Source of the DNA: Achromobacter agilis
Lineage (GTDB): Bacteria > Pseudomonadota > Gammaproteobacteria > Burkholderiales > Burkholderiaceae_B
Length of the DNA stretch: 64,000 nt
Assembly: GCF_900496965.1 (NCBI RefSeq)
Contig: NZ_UFQB01000003.1
Location: 186,001 to 250,000, forward strand
Direction: 5' to 3'
A program made the position numbers and the translations under genes. Shown here piece after piece: positions 54,230 to 63,963 of this stretch. Numbering within the stretch: the first letter of the stretch is position 1; each line of letters begins with the position of its first letter. Under the pieces are notes generated by a model that saw nothing but the letters and a program-made list of their open reading frames with translations, was not told where the DNA came from and searched no databases.

Positions 54230-54784
54230 ATGAAATCCAGCAACACCGTGCTGATCGCGCTGTTCGCGGCGCTGATCGTCGTCCTCAGCCTGATCCCGCC
54301 TATCCCGCTGCCCGCCATCCCGGTGCCCATCACGCTGCAGACGCTGGGCGCCATGCTGGCGGGCGCGATGCTGGGACCCGTGCGGGGCGCGCTGGCCTGC
54401 CTGTTGTACCTGGCGCTGGCGGCCATCGGGCTGCCCGTGTTGCCGGGCGGCCGCGGCGGACTGGGCGCGTTCCTCGGGCCGACGGGCGGCTTTCTTGTGG
54501 GGTTGGTGGCCGGCGCCTTCGTGACAGGCTGGCTGGCCCGCCGGCTGGCCGCCCGTGCAGCGGGCGCCGCGCAGGTGGCCGGTTATGTGGCCGCCTGCGT
54601 CGTGGGCGGGATTGCCGTGGTGTACGCCTTCGGCGTGCCCTGGCTGGCCGCCGTCGCGAAGATGGACCTGGCGAAAGCCGCGCTCGCGGTAGCCGTGTTC
54701 GTGCCCGGCGATCTCATCAAGGCCGTGGTGGCCGCGTGGGTGGCGTCGAGGGTGGAGCGCGCGTGGCCGATGCTGGGGCGCTGA
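54230..54784 (+). CDS. bioY: Biotin transporter substrate-binding subunit BioY
   Basis: 184-residue membrane protein that binds biotin. Conserved segments are IPVPITLQTLGAMLAGAMLGPVRGALACLLYLALAAIGLPV and GGRGGLGAFLGPTGGFLVG, plus FVPGDLIKAVVAAWVA near the end with the conserved Asp and Lys. It ends the bioMNY operon; spacing to bioN is 25 bp with a GGGGGAA Shine-Dalgarno. Confidence 0.93.
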   Translation: MKSSNTVLIALFAALIVVLSLIPPIPLPAIPVPITLQTLGAMLAGAMLGPVRGALACLLYLALAAIGLPVLPGGRGGLGAFLGPTGGFLVGLVAGAFVTGWLARRLAARAAGAAQVAGYVAACVVGGIAVVYAFGVPWLAAVAKMDLAKAALAVAVFVPGDLIKAVVAAWVASRVERAWPMLGR

Positions 54785-54941
54785 CGCGGGCGCGGTGGGC
54801 CAAGGGAATCCCCCAACTGACGCGCGGCAGCCTTTTCTAGTACAAGTTCGCCATTAACGAATGCGTTTGCTGAAACGCCTTTCTGTACCACATCAGGGAT
54901 TTACCGGAGTTGCGCGTAGTCATCTGATACTGTTTTAACCC

Positions 54942-54997
54942 TATAATATTTTTTTCTGTATAACTTTAACTAGGCTCGCCCATGCCTCGATCGAGGC
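54942..54997 (+). promoter_or_regulatory. TATAAT and palindrome upstream of the branched-chain transporter
   Basis: TATAAT (54942-54947) is a perfect -10 box in an AT-rich patch; no good -35 is seen. It is followed by a perfect 14-bp palindrome GCCTCGATCGAGGC (54984-54997) in the presumed leader, 30 bp before the start codon. The gap 54785-55026 holds no other gene. Confidence 0.5.
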
Positions 54998-55026
54998 GCC
55001 TCTGAGCCACCACAGGAGACAAAAAT

Positions 55027-56190
55027 ATGCGCAAGCACTTCGGCTTGTCCGCGGCGGCTGCCGCTGTTGCCCTGACGCTGCCGCTTCTGGCAAGCGCGCA
55101 GGTCAAGGTTGGCGTGACGGTGGCCAGCACCGGCCCCGCCGCCTCGCTGGGTATCCCCGAGCGCAACACGGTGGCGCTCCTGCCCAAGGAAGTGGCCGGC
55201 CAGAAGATCGAATGGATCGTCCTGGACGACGCCACCGATACCACGCAAGCCGTCAAGAACTCGCGCAAGCTGGCGTCCGACGACAAGGTCGACGTGCTGA
55301 TCGGCACCTCGGTCACACCGGGCTCGCTGGCCATGGTCGACGTGGCCGCGGAAGCCAAGGTCCCGATGATCAGCGTGGCCGCCAGCGCCAAGATCGTCGA
55401 ACCCGTGGACGACAAGCGCCGCTGGGTCTTCAAGACCCCGCAGAACGACGCGCTGATGGCAGGCGCCTTGGCTGACGCCATGGCCAAGTCCAAGGTCAAG
55501 ACCCTGGGCTTCATCGGCTTTGCCGACGCCTACGGCGACGGCTGGCTGGACGTGATGCAGAAGGCCGCCAAGGCCAAGGGCATCGAGATCGTCGCCGTTG
55601 AAAAATACAGCCGCACCGACACCAGCGTCACCGGCCAGGTGCTCAAGCTGGTCGGCGCGAAGCCCGACGCCATCCTGATCGCCGGCGCCGGCACCCCTTC
55701 CGCGCTGCCGCAGAAGGAACTGAAGGCCCGCAACTACGGCGGCACCATCTACCAAACGCACGGCGCCGCCAACAACGACGTGCTGCGCGTCTGCGGCAAG
55801 GATTGCGACGGCATGCTCCTGCCGGCCGGCCCGCTGCTGGTCGCGGCCCAGCTGCCGGACAGCAATCCGGTCAAGAAGTCGGCCCTGGCCTACGTGCAAG
55901 CCTACGAAAAGGTCAATGGCGCGGGTTCCACCAACACGTTCGGCGGCCATATGTGGGACGCCGGCCAGCTGGTTGTGGCCGCGCTGCCGGTGGCGCTGAA
56001 GTCGGGCGCCAAGCCGGGCACGCCGGAATTCCGCGCCGCCATGCGCGACGCCCTGGAAGGCGTGAAGGACCTGGCCGCCTCGCAAGGCGTGTTCAATATG
56101 TCGCCGACGGACCATGCCGGCTTTGACGAGCGCTCGCGCGTCATCGTCAAGGTGGAAGGCGGCAAGTGGGTCTACCAGCCCAATCTGTAA
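55027..56190 (+). CDS. Branched-chain amino acid ABC transporter substrate-binding protein
   Basis: 387-residue periplasmic receptor of the LivK/Leu-Ile-Val-binding family. Signal peptide of 24 residues ending in ASA before QVKVGV. The type-I binding fold is evident from VGVTVASTGPAASLGIPERN, VLIGTSVTPGSLAMVDVAAEAKVPMIS and GFADAYGDGWLDVMQKAAKAKGIEIV. AGGAGA precedes the ATG. Permeases and ATPases follow, so the ligand is probably leucine-type amino acids or a related amide, but such operons also move urea or aromatic acids and this cannot be decided here. Confidence 0.9.
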   Translation: MRKHFGLSAAAAAVALTLPLLASAQVKVGVTVASTGPAASLGIPERNTVALLPKEVAGQKIEWIVLDDATDTTQAVKNSRKLASDDKVDVLIGTSVTPGSLAMVDVAAEAKVPMISVAASAKIVEPVDDKRRWVFKTPQNDALMAGALADAMAKSKVKTLGFIGFADAYGDGWLDVMQKAAKAKGIEIVAVEKYSRTDTSVTGQVLKLVGAKPDAILIAGAGTPSALPQKELKARNYGGTIYQTHGAANNDVLRVCGKDCDGMLLPAGPLLVAAQLPDSNPVKKSALAYVQAYEKVNGAGSTNTFGGHMWDAGQLVVAALPVALKSGAKPGTPEFRAAMRDALEGVKDLAASQGVFNMSPTDHAGFDERSRVIVKVEGGKWVYQPNL

Positions 56191-56274
56191 ATCCACGGGA
56201 TCGCCCGATCCACGGGCGCACAACGCGGACGGCGCCGGCAAGGCGTCCGCCTGCGGCGCTCGAGCAATGCTTCG

Positions 56275-56295
56275 CACCGGCCCTTCCGGCCGGTG
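56275..56295 (+). other. Hairpin between the receptor and permease genes
   Basis: CACCGGCC-CTTCC-GGCCGGTG forms a perfect 8-bp stem in the 161-bp gap after the binding protein gene. Such hairpins often stabilise the upstream message and limit read-through, giving more receptor than permease. A direct repeat ATCCACGGG lies in the same gap (about 56191-56216). Confidence 0.55.
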
Positions 56296-56351
56296 TGTCG
56301 TATCAGTGTCCCGGGTGCGGCCGGAGCACCAAGAATAAATAAGGTTGTTAG

Positions 56352-57389
56352 ATGGATTCCTCAATTGCGCTGATCCTGCTGCAAGACGGTGTCGTCAACG
56401 GCGCCATCTATGCCCTGCTGGGCATGGCTCTGGTGCTGGTATTCGCCGTTACGCGCGTCATTTTCATTCCCCAGGGCGAGTTCGTGGCGTTCGGCGCCCT
56501 GACCTTGGCCATGCTGGTGGACGGCAAGGTGCCCGGCACCGCTTATCTCTTGCCGTTGCTGGGCGCCGTCTGCCTGGCGCTCGAGCTGTTGCGTGCGCTG
56601 CGCACCCGCAGCGCTTCCGGCCTTCCCAAAGCCCTGGTGACCTGCGTGGCCCTCCCGCTGGCGCTGCTTTGGCTGACCGTGACCTACACCGCGCCCGGCA
56701 ATTCGCTGTGGCTGAACATGCTGCTGACGCTGTTGCTGGTGATCCCGATGGGCCCGATGGTCTATCGCATCGTCTACCAGCCGCTGGCTGAAGCCACCGT
56801 GCTGGTGCTGCTGATCGTTTCCGTGGCGGTGCACTTCGCGCTGACCGGCCTGGCCCTGGTGTTCTTCGGCGCCGAAGGCTGGCGCACGCCGGCATTCGTC
56901 AGCGGGCAGGTCGACCTGGGCTTTACCACGTGGTCCGCGCAGAGCCTGTTCGTGGTCGCGACCTGCGCCCTCCTGATCGTGGCCCTGTGGCTGTTCTTCG
57001 GCAAGACGCTCTATGGCCGCGCCCTGCGCGCCACCGCGGTCAACCGCCGGGGCGCCCGCCTGGTGGGTATCAGCACGACCATGTCCGGCAGCCTGACCTT
57101 CACGCTGGCCGTCGCCATTGGCGGCATGTCCGGCATGCTGATCGCGCCCATCACCACCGTCTACTACGACACCGGCTTCCTGATCGGCCTGAAGGGCTTC
57201 GTGGGTGCCATCATCGGCGGCCTCGCCAGCTACCCCGTGGCGGCCGCGGGCTCGCTGCTGGTGGGCGTGCTGGAATCCTTTTCCTCCTTCTGGGCCAGCG
57301 CCTATAAGGAAGTCATCGTCTTCACCCTGATTATCCCGGTTCTGGTCTGGCGTTCGTTCAGCACCCATCACGTGGACGAAGAGGAATAA
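56352..57389 (+). CDS. Branched-chain amino acid ABC transporter permease, LivH type
   Basis: 345-residue membrane protein. Signatures of LivH are [42 protein letters not shown] at the start and [24 protein letters not shown], plus [44 protein letters not shown]. About eight helices. A region around residues 75-100 is more hydrophilic than usual ([15 protein letters not shown]). It lies 5 bp before the fused permease-ATPase gene. Confidence 0.9.
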   Translation: MDSSIALILLQDGVVNGAIYALLGMALVLVFAVTRVIFIPQGEFVAFGALTLAMLVDGKVPGTAYLLPLLGAVCLALELLRALRTRSASGLPKALVTCVALPLALLWLTVTYTAPGNSLWLNMLLTLLLVIPMGPMVYRIVYQPLAEATVLVLLIVSVAVHFALTGLALVFFGAEGWRTPAFVSGQVDLGFTTWSAQSLFVVATCALLIVALWLFFGKTLYGRALRATAVNRRGARLVGISTTMSGSLTFTLAVAIGGMSGMLIAPITTVYYDTGFLIGLKGFVGAIIGGLASYPVAAAGSLLVGVLESFSSFWASAYKEVIVFTLIIPVLVWRSFSTHHVDEEE

Positions 57390-57394
57390 ACGTC

Positions 57395-59230
57395 ATGAAC
57401 CGCATTCTGCTTGCCGTCTTCATCGTCGTCCTGGCGGGCCTGCCCATGGTGTCGGCCACGCCCGAATTCTGGGTGACGCAACTCAACTACATCGGGCTGG
57501 CCAGCCTGGTCGTGCTCGGCCTGGTGCTGCTGACCGGCGTCGGCGGCCTGACGTCGTTTGGCCAGGCGGCCTTCGTGGGCCTGGGCGCCTACACGACCGC
57601 CTTCCTCACCACGCAGTACGACGTGTCTCCCTGGCTGGCGCTGCCGGCCGGGCTGATCCTGACCGCCGTGGTGGCTTACCTGCTGGGCGCCATTACGCTG
57701 CGCCTGTCGGGCCACTACCTGCCGCTGGGCACCATCGCATGGGGCCTGTCGCTGTACTTCCTGTTCGGCAACATCGATTGGCTGGGCAAACATGACGGCA
57801 TCGCTGGTATCGAACCCATCAGCATCTTCGGCATGTCCCTGGCCAGCGGACGCCACATTTACTACCTGATCTGGGTGTTCGTGCTGCTGGCGCTGTGGGC
57901 GACCCGCAACCTGCTGAATTCGCGTCCCGGCCGTGCCATCCGCGCGCTCAAGAGCGGCGCGGGCATGGCCGAGTCCATGGGCGTGAACACCGCCGCCTAC
58001 AAGGTCGTGATCTTTGTCTGGGCCGCGCTGCTGGCTTGCGTGTCCGGCTGGCTCTATGCGCACATGCAGCGCGCGGTCAGCCCCAGCCCCTTCGGTGTGA
58101 ACTACGGCATCGAATACCTGTTCATGGCCGTGGTGGGCGGCGCGGGCTACGTCTGGGGCGCTCTGCTGGGCTCTAGCGTCATCCTGGTGCTGAAAGATCA
58201 GCTGCAGAACCTCCTGCCCAAGCTGCTGGATACCAACGCCAACTTCGAGATGATCGTTTTCGGCGTGCTGCTGATCTTGATGCTGCAATACGCCCGCAAC
58301 GGCCTGTGGCCGATCCTGGCCGGCTGGTGGGACAGCATCACCGGCGCCGACGGCTCGCGCCGCAACCTGGCGCCGCCGGCCCCGGCGCCGGCCCTGCCGA
58401 CGCGGGCGCGTCCGCAAGCCGGCCAGGTGGTGCTGGAAGTGGATGCCATCCGCAAGGAATTCGGCGGCCTGGTCGCCGTCAACGACATCTCTTTCAAGGT
58501 CAGCTCCGGCGAGATCATGGGCCTGATCGGCCCGAACGGCGCCGGCAAGAGCACAACCTTCAACTTGATCAGCGGCGTGTTGCCGGTCACGCGCGGCAAG
58601 GTCACTTTCATGGGCCAGCGCATCGACAGCCGCTCGGCGCGCGAGATCGCCAAGCTCGGCGTCGGACGCACCTTCCAGCACGTGCAGCTGCTGCCCGGCA
58701 TGACGGTGCTGGAGAACGTGGCGCTGGGCGCGCATCTGCGCTCCGACGTCGGCGTACTGGCTGGCGCGCTGCATTCGGACCGTGCCCGCGAAGCGCAATT
58801 GCTGCACGAGGCCGCCGAACAGATCAAGCGCGTGGGCCTGGGCGAATACCTGTACGAACAGGCGGGCAACCTGGCGCTGGGCCAGCAGCGCATCCTGGAA
58901 ATCGCGCGCGCCCTGGCCGCCGATCCGATGCTGCTGCTGCTGGACGAACCGGCCGCCGGCCTGCGCTACAAGGAAAAGCAAGACCTGGCCCGCGTGCTGG
59001 AGCAGCTGCGCGCCGAAGGAATGAGCATTCTGCTCGTCGAACACGATATGGATTTTGTGATGCGCCTGACCAACCACCTGGTGGTGATGGATTTCGGCAC
59101 CAAGCTGGCGGAAGGCGTGCCGGCCGACGTGCAAAAGAACCCGGCGGTGCTGGAGGCCTATCTGGGCGGCATCGATGATGACCTGCCCGAAGCGGACCAG
59201 GCCAAGCCCGTATCGGCAGGAGGCGTGTGA
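57395..59230 (+). CDS. Fused LivM permease and LivG ATPase
   Basis: 611-residue fusion of two ABC transporter parts. Residues 1-320 are a LivM-type permease ([36 protein letters not shown], and [15 protein letters not shown]). A Pro/Ala-rich linker (about 325-345) joins it to a LivG ATPase (about 345-600): Walker [33 protein letters not shown], signature [16 protein letters not shown] and Walker [13 protein letters not shown]. The LivG part has LALGQ in place of LSGGQ, common in LivG. One stop-free frame runs through, so this is a real fusion, not a frameshift. It overlaps the LivF gene by ATGA. Confidence 0.9.
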   Translation: MNRILLAVFIVVLAGLPMVSATPEFWVTQLNYIGLASLVVLGLVLLTGVGGLTSFGQAAFVGLGAYTTAFLTTQYDVSPWLALPAGLILTAVVAYLLGAITLRLSGHYLPLGTIAWGLSLYFLFGNIDWLGKHDGIAGIEPISIFGMSLASGRHIYYLIWVFVLLALWATRNLLNSRPGRAIRALKSGAGMAESMGVNTAAYKVVIFVWAALLACVSGWLYAHMQRAVSPSPFGVNYGIEYLFMAVVGGAGYVWGALLGSSVILVLKDQLQNLLPKLLDTNANFEMIVFGVLLILMLQYARNGLWPILAGWWDSITGADGSRRNLAPPAPAPALPTRARPQAGQVVLEVDAIRKEFGGLVAVNDISFKVSSGEIMGLIGPNGAGKSTTFNLISGVLPVTRGKVTFMGQRIDSRSAREIAKLGVGRTFQHVQLLPGMTVLENVALGAHLRSDVGVLAGALHSDRAREAQLLHEAAEQIKRVGLGEYLYEQAGNLALGQQRILEIARALAADPMLLLLDEPAAGLRYKEKQDLARVLEQLRAEGMSILLVEHDMDFVMRLTNHLVVMDFGTKLAEGVPADVQKNPAVLEAYLGGIDDDLPEADQAKPVSAGGV

Positions 59231-59991
59231 TGAGCGCAACGCAATCCCCCGTCCTCGAAGTCAGCAGCCTGTCGGCCCGTTACGGCAAGGTCGGCGCGCT
59301 GGTGGGCGCCACGCTCACCGTGCCCGCCGGCAGCATCGTCACGGTGATCGGCGCCAACGGCGCCGGCAAATCCACCATGTTGAACGCGATCATGGGCTCT
59401 TTGCCCCATACCGGCCACGCGGCGGGCGCCGTGCAGTACGCCGGCGCCGACGTATCGGGCTGGCAGGTCGAGCGCCGCGTCGCGGCCGGCATGTCGCTGG
59501 TACCCGAACGCCGCGAGCTGTTCGGCACGATGTCGGTGGAAGACAACCTGCTGCTGGGCGGGTTCCGCCGCTACCGCGCCCGCGAGAGCGGCTGGCGCGA
59601 CACGCTGAACGAAGTCTTCGACCTGTTCCCGCGCTTGCGCGAGCGGCGCGGCCAGCAGGCCGGCACGCTATCGGGCGGCGAACGCCAGATGCTAGCGGTG
59701 GGCCGGGCGCTGATGGCCAAGCCAAATCTGCTGATGCTGGACGAACCCAGCCTGGGGCTGGCGCCCCGCATCGTGCGCGAAATCTTCCACATCATCGCGC
59801 GCCTGCGTGAAACCGGCGTGGCGATCCTGCTGGTCGAGCAGAATGCGCGCGCGGCGCTGCAAGTGGCCGACTACGGCTATGTGCTGGAAACCGGCGAGGT
59901 CATCCTGCACGGCCCGGCGCGCGAGCTGGCCGGCGATCCGAAGGTTATCGAAAGCTACCTGGGGCTGGGCAAGGGCGGCGAGCAGGGCTGA
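59227..59991 (+). CDS. Branched-chain amino acid ABC transporter ATP-binding protein, LivF type
   Basis: 254-residue ATPase. Walker [31 protein letters not shown] (typical LivF), signature [16 protein letters not shown] and Walker [14 protein letters not shown], then VEQNARAAL. The first ATG (59227) overlaps the previous stop; ATG 59230 is the alternative. Last gene of the operon and followed by a strong terminator. Confidence 0.93.
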   Translation: MMSATQSPVLEVSSLSARYGKVGALVGATLTVPAGSIVTVIGANGAGKSTMLNAIMGSLPHTGHAAGAVQYAGADVSGWQVERRVAAGMSLVPERRELFGTMSVEDNLLLGGFRRYRARESGWRDTLNEVFDLFPRLRERRGQQAGTLSGGERQMLAVGRALMAKPNLLMLDEPSLGLAPRIVREIFHIIARLRETGVAILLVEQNARAALQVADYGYVLETGEVILHGPARELAGDPKVIESYLGLGKGGEQG

Positions 59992-60029
59992 ACGGCCGCG
60001 TCTCCCTGGGCATTCTTGTTCCGCAAGAG

Positions 60030-60065
60030 AAAAAGCGCCGGCTTATGGCAAGCCCGGCGCTTTTT
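60030..60065. terminator. Terminator between livF-type gene and phospholipase C gene
   Basis: AAAAAGCGCCGG and CCGGCGCTTTTT pair with a one-base bulge and a small inner CTT/AAG extension. The A and T flanks make it usable in both directions between the convergent genes. Confidence 0.92.
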
Positions 60066-60145
60066 CATTACGGGCGTTCGCCCTGGCCAGCGCGGGCGAG
60101 GCGCCGAACGGGAACGTCACGGCGTTTCCATCGGGGCGGGCGGTT

Positions 60146-62293
60146 TCACTCCGCGGGTGTCCATTGCAGTATCAGCGCCTGTCCCATGGCGGGGTCGGAC
60201 GTGGACGGTGCCCCGGTTTCGATGCGTCCGGCCAGCCGGCGGGCGTAAGCGGGGTCATTGTTGTCGCGTACCGTGACGTCGTACCAGCCCGCGCTGCGCG
60301 ACATGTCCCACGACAGGCTGACCGCCTCGCCCGGGGGCAGGGCGGTGGCGGCCGGGCGCGGGTAGCCATAGGCGTTGGCCTCCACCAGGAACGAGCGGGC
60401 CTGCGGCGCGGGGTTGCGCACCGTCAGGCGCAGCGGCATGCCGGGCCCCTGGTGGTCGGCCGTGACTTCCAGCGGCGGCGTGGCCGGCGAGCCCAACCGC
60501 CCCGTGCAATGCCGGTGGAATCCATTGGGGCCCAGCACCCACAGGTCGTAGCGGCCGTCGGCCAAGGCCGGCCATGCGTCTTGCAGCGACTTGCCGGCTT
60601 CCACGGTGTAGCGGCGCGGACCATGCTCCAGATGCAGCCGGTCGTACACGTGGAGCACGGCGCCGGCCGCGCCGGTGTTTTCGAAATGCAGCGTGATGCC
60701 TTCGCCTTCCGTGCGCGCATGGACTTGCAGTGCGTAAGGCAGCGGGCGCGACGGGCGCGTGCCGGGCTGTTGCCGGGCCCCTTCGGGCTGGAGCGGCGGC
60801 AGCGGGATGACGGTGCCCGGCAGCGCGGAGGCGAGGCCGGCGCGTTCGGCCGTGGGCGGCAGCTCGCGCAGCAGGTCTGCGTCGTTGGGCGTGGCGAAGT
60901 TGAAGATCGAGGTCAGATCGCCGCAGACTGCCCGGCGCCACGGCGAAATGTTCGGCTCGGCCACGCCGAAGCGGCGCTCGATGAAGCGCAGCACCGAGGT
61001 GTGGTCGAACACCTGAGAATTGACCCAGCCGCCCTTGGTCCAGGGCGACAGCACGTACATCGGCACGCGCGGCCCCAGTCCGTACACGCCATGCAGGTGC
61101 GCCGGCGTATCGTCCTTTTCGGCGCCGCTGACGATCTCGTGGTATTCGCCTGCCGTATCGACGGTGGATGCGCCGGCCAGCGTGCCCGAGGGATCGCGCG
61201 AGGGCGGCGCGGGCGGCGGCATGTGATCGAAGAAGCCATCGTTCTCGTCGAACATCAGCAGCAGGACCGTCTTGCTCCAAACTTCCGGGTTGGCGGTCAG
61301 CGCATCCAGCACGCGGGCGGTGTAGTCTGCGCCCTGCGCCGGGCTCGACGGACTGGGATGTTCGGATCCGGCCTTGGTGGCGCAGATCCAGGACACCTGG
61401 GGCAGCGTGCCGTCCAGCACGTCCTGGCGCAGCCGGTCCAGGCTGCGCGTGGTCAGGGCCTTTTCCTTCAGCGCGGCAAGCGAACCGGGCGCGCCATGGT
61501 AGGCATCGCGGTAGGCCTTGAAGCCGGCGGTAGGGTTGAGCGAATAGTTGTCCGCCATGTCCTGGTAGATGCGCCAGCTGACGCCGGCCGCCTCCAGCCG
61601 TTCCGGATACGTCGTCCAGGTGTAGCCGCCTGCGGGATCGCCGCCGGAAAGCTTGTTGTAGAGATTGCCCAGCGCCGGACCGTTGCCCCGGCCCAGGCCG
61701 TCATTGGTGCCGGTCCACAGGAACAGCCGGTTGGTGTTGGTGCCGCCGGTGAACGAACAGTGATAGGCGTCGCACACGGTGAAGGCGCGCGCCATGGCGT
61801 ACTGGAAGGGCATGTCGCCTTCCGTGAAATACGCCATGGAATGGTTCTTCTTGGCCGCGGGCCACTTGCCCATGCGGCCGCCGTCCCAGGCCGCTTGCGC
61901 GTTCGACCAGGTGTGCGGCGTGCTGGCGATGCGCATGTACTCCGCCACCTTGCGCGTATCCGTATGGAAGGGCAGGACGGTGCGCGGCCCTTCGCCGACC
62001 TGGTCGTTGTACTGGGCCCAGACCGTGCGATGCGCGTGGTCGGGGCTGCCGGGCACGGGAATGGGAAAGCGGTCGCCGAAGCCGCGCACCCCCGCCAGCC
62101 CGCCAAAATAATGGTCGAACGAGCGGTTTTCCTGCATGAAGACCACGATGTGTTCGACGTCGCGGATCGTGCCCGTGCGGCGGGCGGCCGGAATCGCGAA
62201 GGCGCGGCGCAGCGATGCCGGCAACAGGGCCAGGGCGCTGCCTGTGGCGGCGAGCGACGCGCTGTTGCGGAGGAAGTCGCGGCGGGTGTGCAT
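60146..62293 (-). CDS. Phosphocholine-specific phospholipase C, Tat-exported
   Basis: 715-residue secreted phospholipase C of the PlcN/PlcH family. A twin-arginine signal opens the protein (TRRDFLRNSASLAATG, cleavage near residue 33). The catalytic domain has HIVVFMQENRSFDHYFG (about residues 48-64), the phosphatase-superfamily nucleophile region HCSFTGGTNTNRLFLWTGT, and LMFDENDGFFDHMPPP. Two C-terminal DUF756 repeats occupy about residues 510-700. It hydrolyses phosphatidylcholine or sphingomyelin to a diglyceride and phosphocholine. It is monocistronic, with no PlcR chaperone gene beside it, which argues for the non-haemolytic PlcN type; the type is uncertain. Confidence 0.9.
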   Translation of the reverse strand: MHTRRDFLRNSASLAATGSALALLPASLRRAFAIPAARRTGTIRDVEHIVVFMQENRSFDHYFGGLAGVRGFGDRFPIPVPGSPDHAHRTVWAQYNDQVGEGPRTVLPFHTDTRKVAEYMRIASTPHTWSNAQAAWDGGRMGKWPAAKKNHSMAYFTEGDMPFQYAMARAFTVCDAYHCSFTGGTNTNRLFLWTGTNDGLGRGNGPALGNLYNKLSGGDPAGGYTWTTYPERLEAAGVSWRIYQDMADNYSLNPTAGFKAYRDAYHGAPGSLAALKEKALTTRSLDRLRQDVLDGTLPQVSWICATKAGSEHPSPSSPAQGADYTARVLDALTANPEVWSKTVLLLMFDENDGFFDHMPPPAPPSRDPSGTLAGASTVDTAGEYHEIVSGAEKDDTPAHLHGVYGLGPRVPMYVLSPWTKGGWVNSQVFDHTSVLRFIERRFGVAEPNISPWRRAVCGDLTSIFNFATPNDADLLRELPPTAERAGLASALPGTVIPLPPLQPEGARQQPGTRPSRPLPYALQVHARTEGEGITLHFENTGAAGAVLHVYDRLHLEHGPRRYTVEAGKSLQDAWPALADGRYDLWVLGPNGFHRHCTGRLGSPATPPLEVTADHQGPGMPLRLTVRNPAPQARSFLVEANAYGYPRPAATALPPGEAVSLSWDMSRSAGWYDVTVRDNNDPAYARRLAGRIETGAPSTSDPAMGQALILQWTPAE

Positions 62294-62330
62294 GGAGTTC
62301 CTCCGTGGGGGCGGCGTTGCCGGTGTTTCC

Positions 62331-63047
62331 CTACCTGCCCGATGGCCAGCGGCCGCCCAGCGCCTGGGTTGCCGAAGCCGCGGCCTCCTGAGCCAGCTTC
62401 GACATTTTCTTGACGGCGGCGGGGGAGAAGCGTTCTTTCGGACCCGACAGCGAAATGGCGCCGCAGATATCGTCGTCCGGACCGAACACCGGGCTGGCCA
62501 CGGCCGCGCAGTTTGGATCCCGTTCGCCCATGGACGTCAGGACCAGGCCCGCCTGCGCGGGCGCCTGACCGTCGATCAGGTAGGCGGTGATCAGCCTGCC
62601 CGCCGCGCCCTTGTCCAGGGGAAGAAGATCGCCGACGCGGATCCGGTCCAGTGTGGAATGGTGGGAATCCACGCGCAACACGCAGACGCGCGATTGCCCG
62701 TCATGGTAGACGTGGAAGGACGCGCTTTCCGTTCCCTTGTCCACCAGCCCCTGCAGCAAGGGCAGGATGGTTTCCGTCAAGCGGTAGGTGGCTTCGTAGG
62801 CGCGCCCCAATTGATGGGCATAGGGGCCCAACGCGTAGCGGCCGTCGGCGCGGCGCACGACCAGGGCGGCTTTTTCAAGCGAGGCGATAAGCCGCAAGAG
62901 CGTGCTCTTGTAAAACCCCGTGGCCCGGGAAAGGTCGGCAAGCGTGATGGGATCGGTGCGTTGCGCAACGGCCCCGATGATTGCCAGGGCGCGTTCGACG
63001 GCGGCGACGCCGTCGGTGGAGTTGTCCTGAGTGGGGGTACGGCTCAT
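62331..63047 (-). CDS. IclR-family transcriptional regulator
   Basis: 238-residue IclR regulator of normal length. N-terminal winged helix (GVAAVERALAIIGAVAQRTDPITLADLSRATGFYKSTLLRLIASLEKAALV, about residues 13-63) and an effector domain with GRLITAYLIDG, plus AVASPVFGPDDDICGAISLSGP near the end. It lies 34 bp downstream of the hydroxyacid dehydrogenase gene in the same direction, so the pair probably is an operon; IclR proteins often control such catabolic enzymes. No clear Shine-Dalgarno precedes the ATG. Confidence 0.88.
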   Translation of the reverse strand: MSRTPTQDNSTDGVAAVERALAIIGAVAQRTDPITLADLSRATGFYKSTLLRLIASLEKAALVVRRADGRYALGPYAHQLGRAYEATYRLTETILPLLQGLVDKGTESASFHVYHDGQSRVCVLRVDSHHSTLDRIRVGDLLPLDKGAAGRLITAYLIDGQAPAQAGLVLTSMGERDPNCAAVASPVFGPDDDICGAISLSGPKERFSPAAVKKMSKLAQEAAASATQALGGRWPSGR

Positions 63048-63081
63048 TGGAATGATAAGGGGGTGATTTGGCGGTGGTTCC

Positions 63082-63963
63082 CTACTCCGCGTCGATCACC
63101 CGGCTGATGACCGGGAAATAACGGTTGCCTTGTCCCTGGACGAGCGCCGCATCGAACCAGACATCCACGTTGCGGGCGCCAAGCGCTTGCACGCCGGTCT
63201 GTTCCGCCAAGGCCAATGCATAGCGCAGGTCTTTGCGGGCGTAGTCCACTGGGAAGGCTTTTTCGGGAAAATCTCCAGGCAGAATAGCCTTTAAGCCGTG
63301 GTTGCGCAACGCGAAGCTATCGGCCGATCCACGGGTGAAGGTCTCCAGCAGGACTTGCGGATCCACCCCCGAACGGCGCGCGATGGCGCGCGCTTCGGAC
63401 AGGGCTACCACCGTCTCGAACAGCACCATATTGTTCAGGATCTTCACCACCTGGCCGCTGCCGATGGGGCCGCAATAGGTGATTTCGTTGGCGAAGGTGG
63501 AGACCAGGGGCTTGACGGCTTCGAAGGTCTGTTTGTCCCCGCCGATCATGACCGACAGCGTGCCGGCCTCCGCCGCGGCTCGGGTGCGGGCCACCGGGGC
63601 GTCGATGAAGGTGGCGCCCTTGGCCGCGAACTCGCGCGCCAGTTCGCGCGTGACGTCCACCGGCGAGGTGCTCAGGTCCACGATCAGTTGGCCCGCGCGC
63701 GCGTTCGCCAGCAGGCCGTCGGCGGCGCGCGACAACTGGGCGACCACTTCGCCCGACGGCAGGGACAGGAACACCACGTCGCTCTGCTGCATGATCTGCA
63801 CGATGGTCGCGGCCGCCACGCCGTGCGGTGCCAGACGTTGCAGCGGGGCAGGGTCGGTGTCGCAGCCCAGTACCGGCAATCCGCATTTGACGGCCAGGTT
63901 GCGGCAGATCGGTTCGCCCATGACGCCCAGGCCAATGAAACCGGCGCGTTGAAATTCAGCCAT
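63082..63963 (-). CDS. NAD(P)-dependent beta-hydroxyacid dehydrogenase (HIBADH family)
   Basis: 293-residue oxidoreductase of the 3-hydroxyisobutyrate/tartronate semialdehyde reductase family. Rossmann motif GLGVMG (residues 11-16), substrate-binding segment FIDAPVARTRAAAEAGTLSVMIGG (about 119-142, in place of the usual DAPVSGG), and catalytic Lys174 in GSGQVVKILNN. The C-terminal helical domain is complete. GGAG is 9 nt before the ATG. Exact substrate is unknown; genes further right may show the pathway. It is the full-length counterpart of the short Rossmann protein at 9704-10141, but not close in sequence. Confidence 0.88.
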   Translation of the reverse strand: MAEFQRAGFIGLGVMGEPICRNLAVKCGLPVLGCDTDPAPLQRLAPHGVAAATIVQIMQQSDVVFLSLPSGEVVAQLSRAADGLLANARAGQLIVDLSTSPVDVTRELAREFAAKGATFIDAPVARTRAAAEAGTLSVMIGGDKQTFEAVKPLVSTFANEITYCGPIGSGQVVKILNNMVLFETVVALSEARAIARRSGVDPQVLLETFTRGSADSFALRNHGLKAILPGDFPEKAFPVDYARKDLRYALALAEQTGVQALGARNVDVWFDAALVQGQGNRYFPVISRVIDAE

